NCBI RefSeq assembly: GCF_001648775.1
Contig: NZ_LVEJ01000035.1
Span: forward strand, 1-44,190
Length of the DNA: 44,190 nucleotides
Direction of reading: 5' to 3'
Source: Pseudomonas fluorescens
GTDB taxonomy: Bacteria; Pseudomonadota; Gammaproteobacteria; Pseudomonadales; Pseudomonadaceae
This document shows positions 1 to 8,838 of this stretch, in pieces; the stretch's first letter is position 1, and each line of letters starts with the position of its first letter. Below the pieces are notes generated by a model. It was not told the DNA's origin, searched no databases, and saw only the letters and a list, made by a program, of their open reading frames with translations. The translations under genes and the position numbers were made by a program.

Positions 1-38
1 GAAGGTGGTCGCAGTCTGACGTCCAACGCAAAACCAAA

Positions 39-126
39 GTGGGAGCGAGCTTGCTCGCGAAGGCGGTATATCAGGCACTGGTTGCAGTGACTGGACGGAC
101 GCTTTCGCGAGCAGGCTCGCTCCCAC
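39..126. repeat. REP doublet (REPIN), copy 1
   Basis: Two inverted REP arms, GTGGGAGCGAGC TTGCTCGCGAA at the left and TTCGCGAGCAGGCTCGCTCCCAC at the right, flank a variable middle. The whole unit is 88 bp. This is the typical Pseudomonas REPIN, normally mobilised in trans by a RAYT transposase; none is seen in the window. Confidence 0.9.
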
Positions 127-206
127 AGGTTTAATGGGGGGTTGAATCAGCCCTGCTGCTGAGATTCAGAAGGTGGTCGCAGTCTGACGCCCAGCGCAAA
201 ACCAAA

Positions 207-294
207 GTGGGAGCGAGCTTGCTCGCGAAGGCGGTATATCAGGCACTGGTTGCAGTGACTGGACGGACGCTTTCGCGAGCAGGCTCGCTCCCAC
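207..294. repeat. REP doublet (REPIN), copy 2
   Basis: This copy has the same 88-bp architecture as the unit at 39-126, displaced by exactly 168 bp. Its right arm ends 48 bp from the stop codon of the hemagglutinin gene on the minus strand. Confidence 0.9.
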
Positions 295-342
295 AGGGTT
301 CGGTGGTGGATGGCCGATCAGGCACATCCATTGCCGTTGGTT

Positions 343-3300
343 TTAGCCTTTTTCGTCGATCCCGGCTTGCAGGGTCTGGGTGTCGAGATGACCACTCAGA
401 GTGACGGGGCCGACTTTCAGATTGCCGTTTTCGAGGGAGACCTTCGGTGCGTTTTCCTCGGCTTTGTGCGGCAAATCAAGGCCCGCTTTCACGCCGTAAT
501 CACGATTGCTCAAGTCAGTGCTGCGGACCTTCGAACCACCCAGATCAACTTTTCCATCCGCCGCTGAAAGCCGCGCGCCGGTCAGTTGTGTCGCGCCGCC
601 GACCGCGAGGTTCAGGCCTTGACTGGCACTGATGCCGGACGCCTGCGCAACGCTGTCCTTGTGCGCATATTCACCCTGCGCGTTCAACGTCGGCTTGTAG
701 TCAGTACCGGCGACTTTCTCTTTGTCGCTCGGTGGATTTTTCTTCGCGGTCAGGCCCAGATCAACATCGACCTTGGCGTGGTTGCTTGAGTCCTGACGGC
801 TTTCGACGCTGAGATCACCTGCGACTTTGCCGCTGACAGTTTTAGCGTCGATCCGCGCACCGGCCAGCTGTGCATCACCGGCGCTGTTCAACACCAAGCT
901 GTCAGCCTTGATCTGACTGTTCTGCTGGGTGCTGCCCTGCAAGTAATCCACGCCCACCTTGGCCCCGGCATTGAAACCGTGATCGCTGCTCGCCTTCTCA
1001 TCGGCGGCGGTCGGGGTTTTGCTGCTCAGGTTGCCGCCGGCATTCAGCGCAACATTCCAGTTATTGCGATGGTCGGTGGACTGCGCCGACTCCTGCACGT
1101 AACCACCCTTTTGCGCGTCGATGCTGACGCTCGGCGCGCTGACTTGCGTGCCTTGCAGATGAATCGAATCACCGCTCAGGGCAATGCCGTTCTGGCCGTT
1201 GAGCTGGCCACCGGTGAGGGTCTGCGAATCCTCATTGACCCGACCGATATTGAAGTTGCCACTCAGATTGCCGCCCTGATCGCGGCTCTTCTCGCTGCTG
1301 GTTTTGCTGCCACCGCCCTTCAAGCCGCCGCCGAGGTTGCTGCCGGTGGCGGTGTGCGTGTCGGTGGCCGCTTGCAAATCGAGCTTGCCGTCGGCGTGCA
1401 GATCGATGGCGCCGGCGCTGTCGATTTTCGTGCCTTGCTGCGTTTGGTTGCCGCCGCTGCTCAACTGCACCGGGCCGTTGCCGGTGATGCTGGCAACCTG
1501 GGCCTGCGTGTCGGTGCTTTGCTTGCCGGTGTGATCGAGCTGGAAACCGGCGCCGAGATCGACATTGGTGCCATCGGTGCCCGGCAAGGTACCGACCGTC
1601 AACGAACCATTGCCGCGCAGGCTGCTGTCATTGTTGCTCTGGCGATCGTTGGCCTGATTCAGCGCCAGATCACCGCCGGTGTTGATGCTCACACCGCCCT
1701 GCCCGCCGTCGAAACGGCTGCCTTCGAACTGCGCATCGCCGCCGACCTTGATGTTCACACCCTGACTGCCAGCATAAGCGCCGACCACGGCGCTGGCGCT
1801 GTCCTTGCTCGACGCACTGCTGCCACCCGCGCCGCTGCCAGCGACGTTCACATCTTCACCGGTTTTGGTGTAAACGCGCACGTCGACCTTGGCATCCACC
1901 GCGTTGGCGCTGCTGTTGTGCGTGTTGCTCGCGGCATCGGCAAGCAGTTTGTCGGCACTGATGTTCACAGTGCCTGCGCCGGCGTTGTATTGAGTGCCTT
2001 GGTCGTGCAGCGTGCCGCTGGTTTTCACATCGACGCTGCCACCGTCAAAACGGCTGACCACGGCGTTGCTGCTTTGCTCGGTTTTGCTGGCGCTGCCGTG
2101 ACCGACCGCGACGTCGATCCCGACATTCGGCTGACCGAGATTGGCCAGTGCGTCCTTGTCCGGCACCTTGCCGTTCAGCACGTCCTTGACCGCGCCCGCA
2201 ATCGGCCGGGCGATGTCCTTGTACTCGACGTTGGCGCCGATGTCCGCCGACCAGTTGCTGTCGTTGTGCGTACTGCTTTCGCTGTTGCTGGCCGCGCGAT
2301 TGTCGACTTCGTTGGCGGCGACGTTCAGACCGTTACCGGCCTTGAGCTGCGCACCTTCAGTGGCGAGTTTGTCGGCATTGATCGTCAAGCCGCCGCTGCT
2401 CTGCACACTGCTGGTTTGCGCGGTGGTTTTGCTGGTCGAATCCTGCGCCGTGCCGTGGGCGAAATCGATGCCGCTGCCGGCACGGTCGAGGCCGCCGGTG
2501 TAGTAGAAACCACCGCTGGTGCTGGACGTGTCGGAAGAAGTTTTGTGGCTGTCTGCTTCGGCCAGCAACGACACGTTTTTGCCGCTCAGCGTGGTGTCGC
2601 CAGCGCTGGATTTCACTTCCGCGCCCTTGAGCGTGACGTCACCGCCAGCCTGCACCTGCACGCTGCCGCCGCTGAGGCTGGAGCCTTGTTGGGTGACATC
2701 GTTCTGGGTCACGGTTTGCTGTTTGTCTTGGTAGTGAATCCCGGCGCGATACTGCTCTGGCGTCTGCTCTTTGGCGTACGCATCGAAGCCACGGGTTTGC
2801 GTGGTGGAACTGCTGTCAGCCGTGTTCTGCGCCGCATGCACATTGACGTCGCCCGCCGCGTCGGCGGTCAGCGCACCGTCAGCCTTGACCGTCGAGCCCG
2901 CGACCTCGATGTCCTTGGCGCTCTTGAGCTTGAGGTTGCTATCGGACACCAGTTCGCTGCGCACGGTGCGGCTGTCCTGGCTGTTCTGCCGCGACTCGTC
3001 CTTGGTGATGCCGAAGAACTTGCTGTCCTTGTCGTGATTGTTGCTGTGCGAAGTGTCCTGCACGCCATCGATCACCAGCGAACCTTTGTCGCTGATCACA
3101 CTGGCGTCGGTGCCGCCACGTACCTGGCTGCCGCTGATGCGCACGTCGTCAGCCTTGACGATCAGTTTGCCGCTGGCGTTGACCTTGCTGCCCTGATGCT
3201 GGGTCTTGCCCTTGTCGGCGTCGCCGGCCTTGCCGAAGAAACCACCGCCAACCAGGTCACCGGAATAGCGATTGTCGCTGCTGCGATCAGTCCGCGTGGC

Positions 3301-4812
3301 GGTGGTGATTTCCACCTGCTTGCCGGCCAGTTGCACGTCGCCGGCGCTGCTCAATTCAGCACCTTCGGAGCGCAACAACGCCGCGGTTTGCAGGGCAATG
3401 TTGCCGGCCTTCAATTGGCTGGTGATGCTGCGCTGCTCTTCGCTGCTGCTGTTCCAGTCGGCTTTCCACAGGTGCTTGCGGTGGTTGCCTTGATCGGTCT
3501 GGGTGTGGCTTTCAGTGGCGGCGGTCAGGCGCAGATCGCCAGCGCTTTGCACGCTCAGATTGTTCGCGGCTTCGACCTTGGCGGCTTTCAGTTCGGTGTC
3601 TTTGCCGGACGACAACCTGGCGTCGCGGCCGGCAATAATCTGGCTGCCGTGCTGACGCGATTCGCTGTCAGTCTGGGTGCGATCGTAAGTTTCCCAGGTG
3701 ATGCCGATGGTGCTGTTATTCCAGTTTTCGCGCTTTTCCTGAAGCTTGCGGCTTTCGACTGTGGACAGGGTCAAGTTGCGTTTGGCGTCGACCGTGACGT
3801 CGCGAGCGCTGACATCGGTGGCCGCCAACGTCAGATCCTTGCCGCTGTGCAAACCGACATCACCCTGACTGCTGCGGATACCGGCGCGGGTCGCGTCGAG
3901 GCTATTGGCCACGGCTTCACCGCTGACACTGAGGTCACCGGCGGAACGAATCTGCACGCCGTCACGCCCGGCCACTTGCACCGCGCCAACCCGCACGCCT
4001 GCGCCTTCGGCGGTGCTTACAATATTGATGCGCCCGGCCTGCATCGCGCCAAACAGGCTAGCGTCTATGCGTTGATCGCCGGTGTTGCCGGCAGGATCAA
4101 CGGTTTTCACCTGACCGCTGGCGTAGTCGACCTGATTACGCCCGACCGTAAGGTTCAACTGATCACGCGCAGTGATCGCGCCCTGGCTGTCGATGCGCGG
4201 CGCGATCAGGTTGATCGAGCCCTCGCCGTTACGCAGGCCGCCGCTGTGAATCTGCAACTGACCGCTGGCGTCGCGGCTGTTCAGGCTTTGCAGTTTGCCG
4301 TCATTCAACTCGGGGCGACCGACGACCAGATTGGCGTTCGGCGTGTTGATGAAACTGCCGCCATTGACCGAGATGCCGTTGGGGTTGGCCAACACGTAAT
4401 CGGCGGGCCGGCCGAAGATTTCCTGCGCGCCGTTGATGGCCGACGGATTGCGGCTGATCACTTCGTTGAGGATCACGCTCGCGGCCTGCCCTTGCAGTTG
4501 CGGGTTGGCTGCCAGTTGCCCGGCCAGTTGCGATTGCCCGGCCTGCAAGGCGTTGTTCAGCACCAAACCTTGGCGGTCGACGTTGTAATCGAGGAACTGG
4601 TTGTGCGACAGGCCCGAACCGTTGGGCGCGACGATGTTGACGATGGGCACACCGCCCTGGGTCTGCAATTGCGCGGTGCCGCCGGGGCCTGGTGCGACCA
4701 CGACGCCGCCGGCGATAGCGCTCGGCAGGTGCACGGCGAAGAACAGGCTGGCAATCGCCCAGCGCAATTTGCCCCGAGGCGAAAGATGAAATGCAAAGGT
4801 GTGTGCTGGCAT
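343..4812 (-). CDS. Two-partner secretion exoprotein (TpsA, filamentous hemagglutinin-like), short form
   Basis: Predicted secreted beta-helical adhesin or hemagglutinin of 1489 aa, exported by the TpsB pore encoded just upstream. The start at 4812 (MPAHTF) is chosen over an ATG ten codons upstream because GGAGA lies 7-8 nt before it. A long signal peptide ends near AIA/GG (about residue 34). A TPS secretion domain follows, with the motif NPNGI at about 143-147 and SHNQFLDYNV near 69-78. The rest is Ser/Gly/Asp/Ala-rich repeats of the hemagglutinin-repeat type (GDVQLAGKQVEI-like units). The protein ends in repeat-like sequence (VTLSGHLDTQ) with no VENN motif, no recognisable C-terminal toxin, and no small immunity-like gene downstream. 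Family members often run to 3000-5000 aa, so this is either a short adhesin or a shortened gene. Confidence 0.88.
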   Translation of the reverse strand: MPAHTFAFHLSPRGKLRWAIASLFFAVHLPSAIAGGVVVAPGPGGTAQLQTQGGVPIVNIVAPNGSGLSHNQFLDYNVDRQGLVLNNALQAGQSQLAGQLAANPQLQGQAASVILNEVISRNPSAINGAQEIFGRPADYVLANPNGISVNGGSFINTPNANLVVGRPELNDGKLQSLNSRDASGQLQIHSGGLRNGEGSINLIAPRIDSQGAITARDQLNLTVGRNQVDYASGQVKTVDPAGNTGDQRIDASLFGAMQAGRINIVSTAEGAGVRVGAVQVAGRDGVQIRSAGDLSVSGEAVANSLDATRAGIRSSQGDVGLHSGKDLTLAATDVSARDVTVDAKRNLTLSTVESRKLQEKRENWNNSTIGITWETYDRTQTDSESRQHGSQIIAGRDARLSSGKDTELKAAKVEAANNLSVQSAGDLRLTAATESHTQTDQGNHRKHLWKADWNSSSEEQRSITSQLKAGNIALQTAALLRSEGAELSSAGDVQLAGKQVEITTATRTDRSSDNRYSGDLVGGGFFGKAGDADKGKTQHQGSKVNASGKLIVKADDVRISGSQVRGGTDASVISDKGSLVIDGVQDTSHSNNHDKDSKFFGITKDESRQNSQDSRTVRSELVSDSNLKLKSAKDIEVAGSTVKADGALTADAAGDVNVHAAQNTADSSSTTQTRGFDAYAKEQTPEQYRAGIHYQDKQQTVTQNDVTQQGSSLSGGSVQVQAGGDVTLKGAEVKSSAGDTTLSGKNVSLLAEADSHKTSSDTSSTSGGFYYTGGLDRAGSGIDFAHGTAQDSTSKTTAQTSSVQSSGGLTINADKLATEGAQLKAGNGLNVAANEVDNRAASNSESSTHNDSNWSADIGANVEYKDIARPIAGAVKDVLNGKVPDKDALANLGQPNVGIDVAVGHGSASKTEQSSNAVVSRFDGGSVDVKTSGTLHDQGTQYNAGAGTVNISADKLLADAASNTHNSSANAVDAKVDVRVYTKTGEDVNVAGSGAGGSSASSKDSASAVVGAYAGSQGVNIKVGGDAQFEGSRFDGGQGGVSINTGGDLALNQANDRQSNNDSSLRGNGSLTVGTLPGTDGTNVDLGAGFQLDHTGKQSTDTQAQVASITGNGPVQLSSGGNQTQQGTKIDSAGAIDLHADGKLDLQAATDTHTATGSNLGGGLKGGGSKTSSEKSRDQGGNLSGNFNIGRVNEDSQTLTGGQLNGQNGIALSGDSIHLQGTQVSAPSVSIDAQKGGYVQESAQSTDHRNNWNVALNAGGNLSSKTPTAADEKASSDHGFNAGAKVGVDYLQGSTQQNSQIKADSLVLNSAGDAQLAGARIDAKTVSGKVAGDLSVESRQDSSNHAKVDVDLGLTAKKNPPSDKEKVAGTDYKPTLNAQGEYAHKDSVAQASGISASQGLNLAVGGATQLTGARLSAADGKVDLGGSKVRSTDLSNRDYGVKAGLDLPHKAEENAPKVSLENGNLKVGPVTLSGHLDTQTLQAGIDEKG

Positions 4813-4909
4813 AAAAACGTCTCCATGTGAGTACGGCATCACGTTGCGCGTTTAGTCTTGGCCGTGGCTGACGCGCTCAGATCCGACGGCTGTTGGTTCA
4901 CTGCGTTGT

Positions 4910-6637
4910 TCAGATTTGCAGGCCTACGCGCATCAGCCAGGTCTCTGGCTCGTGCTGCAGACCGTTCGGTGTGGTGAGTGCGCGTTGGTAATCGACATCC
5001 ACTTGCAGGTTCTTCCAGCCCAGATTCACACCGACACTGGCGCCACTCAGGCGTTGGCCCTGAGCGCCGTGATCGGCCTTGATCCAGCCGTGGTCGAGGC
5101 CCACGCGCGGGGTGATCTGCACCGGCCATTCACTGCGCAGCGGCAGCCGCAAGGTGTTGCGCCAGATCGCGCCGCTGGCGCCGGAGGCACTGCTGACCCG
5201 ATAGCCGCGCACCGCCGAGTCGTCGGTGCCGAGCAGTTGTTCGATGGCCGGCAGCGGGTCCGGGCTGTACTGCACATTCAATTGGCTCTGCCACTGCCAC
5301 GCCTGCGCGCCGAGCTGACCGTTGCGCCACTGGCTGAGGCCGGCGCGGTACTTGCGGAACTGCGCTTTGGGCAGGTTGTTGATCTGCTGTCGTGAATCGT
5401 CGTCGGCGCCAAACCAGCGCAGGCCCTGGGCGTAATTGACGTCGAGGTTCCACACCGCGCGGTCGAGCCAGAACAGATTGAGTCCGGCTTCGGCCACGGT
5501 CAGCGTCGGGCTTTGAATGCCGAGGCGGACGTCTTGCAGATAGCTGTCGACATCCTTGTGCGCCAGTTGCAGGTTGGCGCTGAGCTGGCGGCTCTGATCG
5601 CGCCACAACACGCGGTCGGCGCGCAGGCTGACTTGATCGGTGATGCCGGTGCTATGAAAGGTCACGCTCGGCAGTTTGAACGGCGCACGGTATTCGGCAT
5701 GGCTGGCGAACACGCTGTAGGTCCAGTAGCCGTAAGGAATCGCGTAATAGAGGCTGGCATTGCGGCTGTAGCGGTCGCCCTGATTGAGCGTGTCGCTGGC
5801 ACTGATGCTCAACAGGTCGTTGAGTTGCAGCGGGCTGTCGAGACTGAGGCTGACGGTGTCGCGATCACGTCCGGTGCTGGCGCTGCCGAGGTTGTCGATA
5901 CCGGTATTCAACGCCCATCGGGACGGCGTGGCGCTGCGCGAACGCAGGATAATCCGCGAGGCACCGGGCTGGCTGCCGGGGGCGATGTCGGCGGTGAGAT
6001 CGATCGAGCGCAGGCGATTCAGTTGATCGAGGCCCTGCTCCAGGTCACGCAGGTTCAACGGCTCGCCGAGCATTCCCGGGAACGCGCCGCCCAACGAAAC
6101 CGGCAGACTTTGATCGGCCAGTTCGATGGACTCGATGTAGCCTTCGTCAACACGGATATCCAGCGACTGCCCCGCTGCCGGTGCGCTGAGCAGATACGGG
6201 CGGCTGGCGATGTAGCCCTTGTCGACGTAGCTCGCGGTGATGGTCGCCAGCAAATGATTGATCTGGCCGACGCCCATGCATGGCGCCAGCAGCGGTTTGA
6301 TCCGCGCGTTGAGTTTGTCGCTGTCGATCAGCGTGACGCCGCCGATGCGCGCGCCGCTCAACGGCCAGCAACGTTCATCGGGGGCGACGGTTTGCGGCAT
6401 GGCCGGCGTGACCGGTGCCGGGCCGAACGCGCCACGCTGCAGTTGCCGTTTTCTCTGCTCAAGTTGCAACTGTTGCAGATCGCGTTGCTGCTGTTGTTGC
6501 TGGCGCAGCACTTCCTGGCCCGGCGCGACAGGTTCGGCAGCTTCAATCGAGGAGGCACAGACACTCAACACAAAGGCCGACAACAGCGGGCAACGCGTGG
6601 AACGACGACGAAAAACAGCGCAGAACGAAAACGGCAC
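4910..6637 (-). CDS. Two-partner secretion outer-membrane transporter (TpsB, ShlB/FhaC/HecB family)
   Basis: Omp85-superfamily pore that recognises the TPS domain of its partner in the periplasm and moves it across the outer membrane; 575 aa, normal for the family. Visible parts are an N-terminal signal sequence (to about residue 33, IEAAEP), a Gln-rich helical stretch at 41-68 that fits the plug helix and linker, two POTRA-like segments at about 90-240, and a C-terminal beta-barrel. The barrel carries the conserved VRGY motif at 476-479 and ends in an aromatic/hydrophobic residue pattern (MRVGLQI). Translation appears to start at a GTG preceded by AAGGA; a nearby ATG is out of frame. It lies 97 bp upstream of tpsA on the same strand, the usual B-then-A order, so the two are probably co-transcribed. 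Confidence 0.92.
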   Translation of the reverse strand: MPFSFCAVFRRRSTRCPLLSAFVLSVCASSIEAAEPVAPGQEVLRQQQQQQRDLQQLQLEQRKRQLQRGAFGPAPVTPAMPQTVAPDERCWPLSGARIGGVTLIDSDKLNARIKPLLAPCMGVGQINHLLATITASYVDKGYIASRPYLLSAPAAGQSLDIRVDEGYIESIELADQSLPVSLGGAFPGMLGEPLNLRDLEQGLDQLNRLRSIDLTADIAPGSQPGASRIILRSRSATPSRWALNTGIDNLGSASTGRDRDTVSLSLDSPLQLNDLLSISASDTLNQGDRYSRNASLYYAIPYGYWTYSVFASHAEYRAPFKLPSVTFHSTGITDQVSLRADRVLWRDQSRQLSANLQLAHKDVDSYLQDVRLGIQSPTLTVAEAGLNLFWLDRAVWNLDVNYAQGLRWFGADDDSRQQINNLPKAQFRKYRAGLSQWRNGQLGAQAWQWQSQLNVQYSPDPLPAIEQLLGTDDSAVRGYRVSSASGASGAIWRNTLRLPLRSEWPVQITPRVGLDHGWIKADHGAQGQRLSGASVGVNLGWKNLQVDVDYQRALTTPNGLQHEPETWLMRVGLQI

Positions 6638-6745
6638 GCAACATCCTTGCGATCATAAAATGGCGTAATGCCATGTCATCAATGATCGTGATAGTCGGAG
6701 CCCTCCTACACAAATGCAAGACGCTTCCTACAACGCTTACATTTC

Positions 6746-7879
6746 TTAAACAATTGCTTTGCCTGGCTTTATTGTCAGTAGCAAGGCCACGGCGCTGCAC
6801 GTTATCAGGGTTTCCCCGAGGGCTTGAAACCAGCCCGCGAGCATCAGGGCTGCACCAATCAGCAGGTAATACATCAAGCCCAATAACGCCCCGGCGGTGC
6901 CCAGTCGATCAGCGTAATCGGCCAGCGCCGCACCGAGAATGTTGGGGATCGCCAAGCCGAACGCCAATACCACCAACAGCATCGGCAGGACGAACGCGAC
7001 ACTGTTCTGCAGCGACCACACGCCCACGCCACCGAGCAACGCGATGCCGCCCGCGAGGCGAATCAACTGCAATGCCTTGAACCCGGCTGTCAATAAACGC
7101 CGGTTAAGCCATGCTCCAAAACCTGAACCCAGCGCGAGGATCACACCGCTGTAACCGAACACACTGGCGTCCACCCCCAGCCGCTGAAACATGAACGGGC
7201 CGAGGCTGTAATAACTGAAAAGCGCCACGTTGAATGACGCGATCCACAGCGCCGAGCGCCAGATTCCCGGGTCACGCAACATGCGCCCTGACGTTTCGAA
7301 CAGGCAGACGTGCGGTGGTTGTTCCGCTCGGGTTTCCGGCAAGGCGTACACACTCCACAACCAGAGCAGCGTGGCCAATAACAGCAAGGCGCCGAGCACA
7401 CCGCGATAACCAAAGGCCTGAACCAGACCGGCGCCACTGAACAAACCAATCGCCGGACTGGCCGCCAGCGCAATGCCCACCAACGAAAACACCTGCGCCA
7501 GTTCGGCGCCTTTGAAGCGGTCGCGCAACACGGTTTGCGTGACCACCGAGCCCACCGCCGCACCGAACGCCGCCAACATCTGCACCAGTAACAAGCCGTT
7601 GAAACTGCTGACCCGCAGGCCTAAAAGCGTGGCAATCGCATAGATTGCCAGGCCCGCGAGCATCGCCGGGCGCCGACCGATGCGATCACACAAACGCCCC
7701 CACACCACCACCCCGACAGCAAACGCGAGGAAATACACCGACAACGTCTGCGCGGCGGCTTGCGGGCCAACGCTAAACACACGCCCGATATCACCGAGCG
7801 CCGGGCTGTACAGGGTTTGCGCGATCTGCGGAAACATCAGCAGCGAAATCGCCAGCCACAGGAAATGTCTGTTGTTCAT
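6746..7879 (-). CDS. MFS drug/metabolite exporter (DHA1, Bcr/CflA-like)
   Basis: Inner-membrane proton-coupled exporter of 377 aa with about 12 hydrophobic segments. The loop between TM2 and TM3 carries the MFS motif GRLCDRIGRRPAM (about residues 61-73). The N-terminus MNNRHFLWLAISLLMFPQIAQTLYSPALGDI resembles Bcr/CmlA-type DHA1 proteins, whose first helix faces a periplasmic YxPALP-like stretch; that assignment is from memory. It is divergent from an AraC-type regulator across about 100 bp, a common regulator/exporter arrangement, so the regulator probably controls it. The substrate cannot be told from sequence. Confidence 0.88.
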   Translation of the reverse strand: MNNRHFLWLAISLLMFPQIAQTLYSPALGDIGRVFSVGPQAAAQTLSVYFLAFAVGVVVWGRLCDRIGRRPAMLAGLAIYAIATLLGLRVSSFNGLLLVQMLAAFGAAVGSVVTQTVLRDRFKGAELAQVFSLVGIALAASPAIGLFSGAGLVQAFGYRGVLGALLLLATLLWLWSVYALPETRAEQPPHVCLFETSGRMLRDPGIWRSALWIASFNVALFSYYSLGPFMFQRLGVDASVFGYSGVILALGSGFGAWLNRRLLTAGFKALQLIRLAGGIALLGGVGVWSLQNSVAFVLPMLLVVLAFGLAIPNILGAALADYADRLGTAGALLGLMYYLLIGAALMLAGWFQALGETLITCSAVALLLTIKPGKAIV

Positions 7880-7977
7880 TCTTCATCACTTCTCACATAA
7901 ATCGCCGAGGAGTTTAAGAATCGGTGAGTGGCGTATTATCCGAACCCTGCCAACTAATCGCTGAAATCGGACAACCC

Positions 7978-8742
7978 ATGGCTTGGCTCGACGCCCACGC
8001 AACCTTTGACGCTGATCGCTTTCAGGCACCGGTGATTGGCATCGCCTCGACTTTGAGTGATCACGATTCCGGCCTGCACCGTCATCAACGCGGGCAACTG
8101 CTGTACACGCGACAAGGCTGCACGCGGATTACCTTGGCGCAGCAGTTATGTCTGCTGCCGCCGTCGCGGGCGGCGTGGATTCCGCCGGGTGTCAGCCATC
8201 GTGCGGTGATGCAGCAAAGTGTCGATTACCGCTCGATCTACCTGATCCCCGAACTGTGCGCCGAGTTGCCGCAGCAGGTCTGCGTGATTGAAGTCAGCCC
8301 GTTGTTGCGTGCGGTGCTGGAACCGATGGCGCTGGCCGATTTCGCCAGCGATTGGCAGCAAGGCAAATTCGTCCATCTGCTCGGCCTGTGCCTGAGCGAA
8401 ATCGCTGACGCGGCGCAGCAACCGATGCTGTTGCCGTTACCTCAGGACAAGCGCCTGGCGCCGCTGCTGAAAACGCCGGATCGACTGCCACCGGAACTGC
8501 AAGTGCTGGAACAGCAGATCGGCGCCAGCAGCCGCACCATCGGGCGAATCTTCCAGCGCGAAACCGGCATGAGTTATCAGCAATGGCGCCAGCAGTGGCG
8601 CTTGATGCGCGCGATGGAATTGCTCGCCACCGGACGCAGCCTGAGTTACTGCGCTTTTGAAACGGGTTTTGCCAGCGACAGCGCCTTCATCGCCTTCTTC
8701 AAATCCATGACCGGCAGCACACCGGGCCACTGGCTCAAATGA
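7978..8742 (+). CDS. AraC-family regulator with cupin sensor domain
   Basis: DNA-binding regulator of 254 aa from the ATG chosen here (MAWLDAHATF). A GTG 18 codons upstream at 7924 is also possible, with GAGGAG about 11 nt before it. The N-terminal half is a cupin-like effector-binding domain (HDSGLHRHQRGQLLY, then PPSRAAWIPPGVSH). The C-terminal two-helix-turn-helix domain includes RTIGRIFQRETGMSYQQWRQQWRL and a second HTH ending FASDSAFIAFFKSMTGSTPGHW, the typical AraC signature. It is divergently transcribed from the MFS exporter at 6746-7879, its likely target. Confidence 0.9.
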   Translation: MAWLDAHATFDADRFQAPVIGIASTLSDHDSGLHRHQRGQLLYTRQGCTRITLAQQLCLLPPSRAAWIPPGVSHRAVMQQSVDYRSIYLIPELCAELPQQVCVIEVSPLLRAVLEPMALADFASDWQQGKFVHLLGLCLSEIADAAQQPMLLPLPQDKRLAPLLKTPDRLPPELQVLEQQIGASSRTIGRIFQRETGMSYQQWRQQWRLMRAMELLATGRSLSYCAFETGFASDSAFIAFFKSMTGSTPGHWLK

Positions 8743-8783
8743 ACAACTGACGATCGGCGTCAGAAATCATTTGCGACTAAATA

Positions 8784-8832
8784 TTACCTGCGTCATATTA
8801 CAGCCGTAATAACTACCCGTTTACCCAGGTAA
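8784..8832. promoter_or_regulatory. Cluster of ATTAC/GTAAT palindromes upstream of the efflux operon
   Basis: Three related elements lie within 50 bp just before the EmrA-like start: ATTACC at 8784, the perfect inverted repeat ATTAC-AGCC-GTAAT at 8797-8810, and TTACC-CA-GGTAA at 8821-8832. The last overlaps the region where the ribosome-binding site should be. The arrangement fits an operator for a dimeric repressor or activator; which one is unknown. Confidence 0.45.
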
Positions 8833-8838
8833 TCCGCC

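Larger units (their letters stand above)
1..300. repeat. 168-bp tandem duplication containing two REP doublets
   Basis: The block starting GAAGGTGGTCGCAGTCTGAC at position 1 starts again at 169, and the copies remain nearly identical to about 298. Only a few substitutions are visible (for example GTCCAACG against GCCCAGCG). Each copy contains one 88-bp REP doublet plus unique flank, so this is a duplication of a larger unit and not two independent insertions. No gene is supported in 1-342. Confidence 0.9.

Noticed and set aside
1..300. CRISPR array
   Set aside because: Only two long units with REP arms; no short regular repeats with unique spacers and no cas gene.
979..4830. A 1283-codon open frame on the plus strand, antisense to tpsA
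   Set aside because: It mirrors the whole hemagglutinin gene, has no family pattern or ribosome-binding site, and follows from the GC-rich codon bias of repeats on the other strand.
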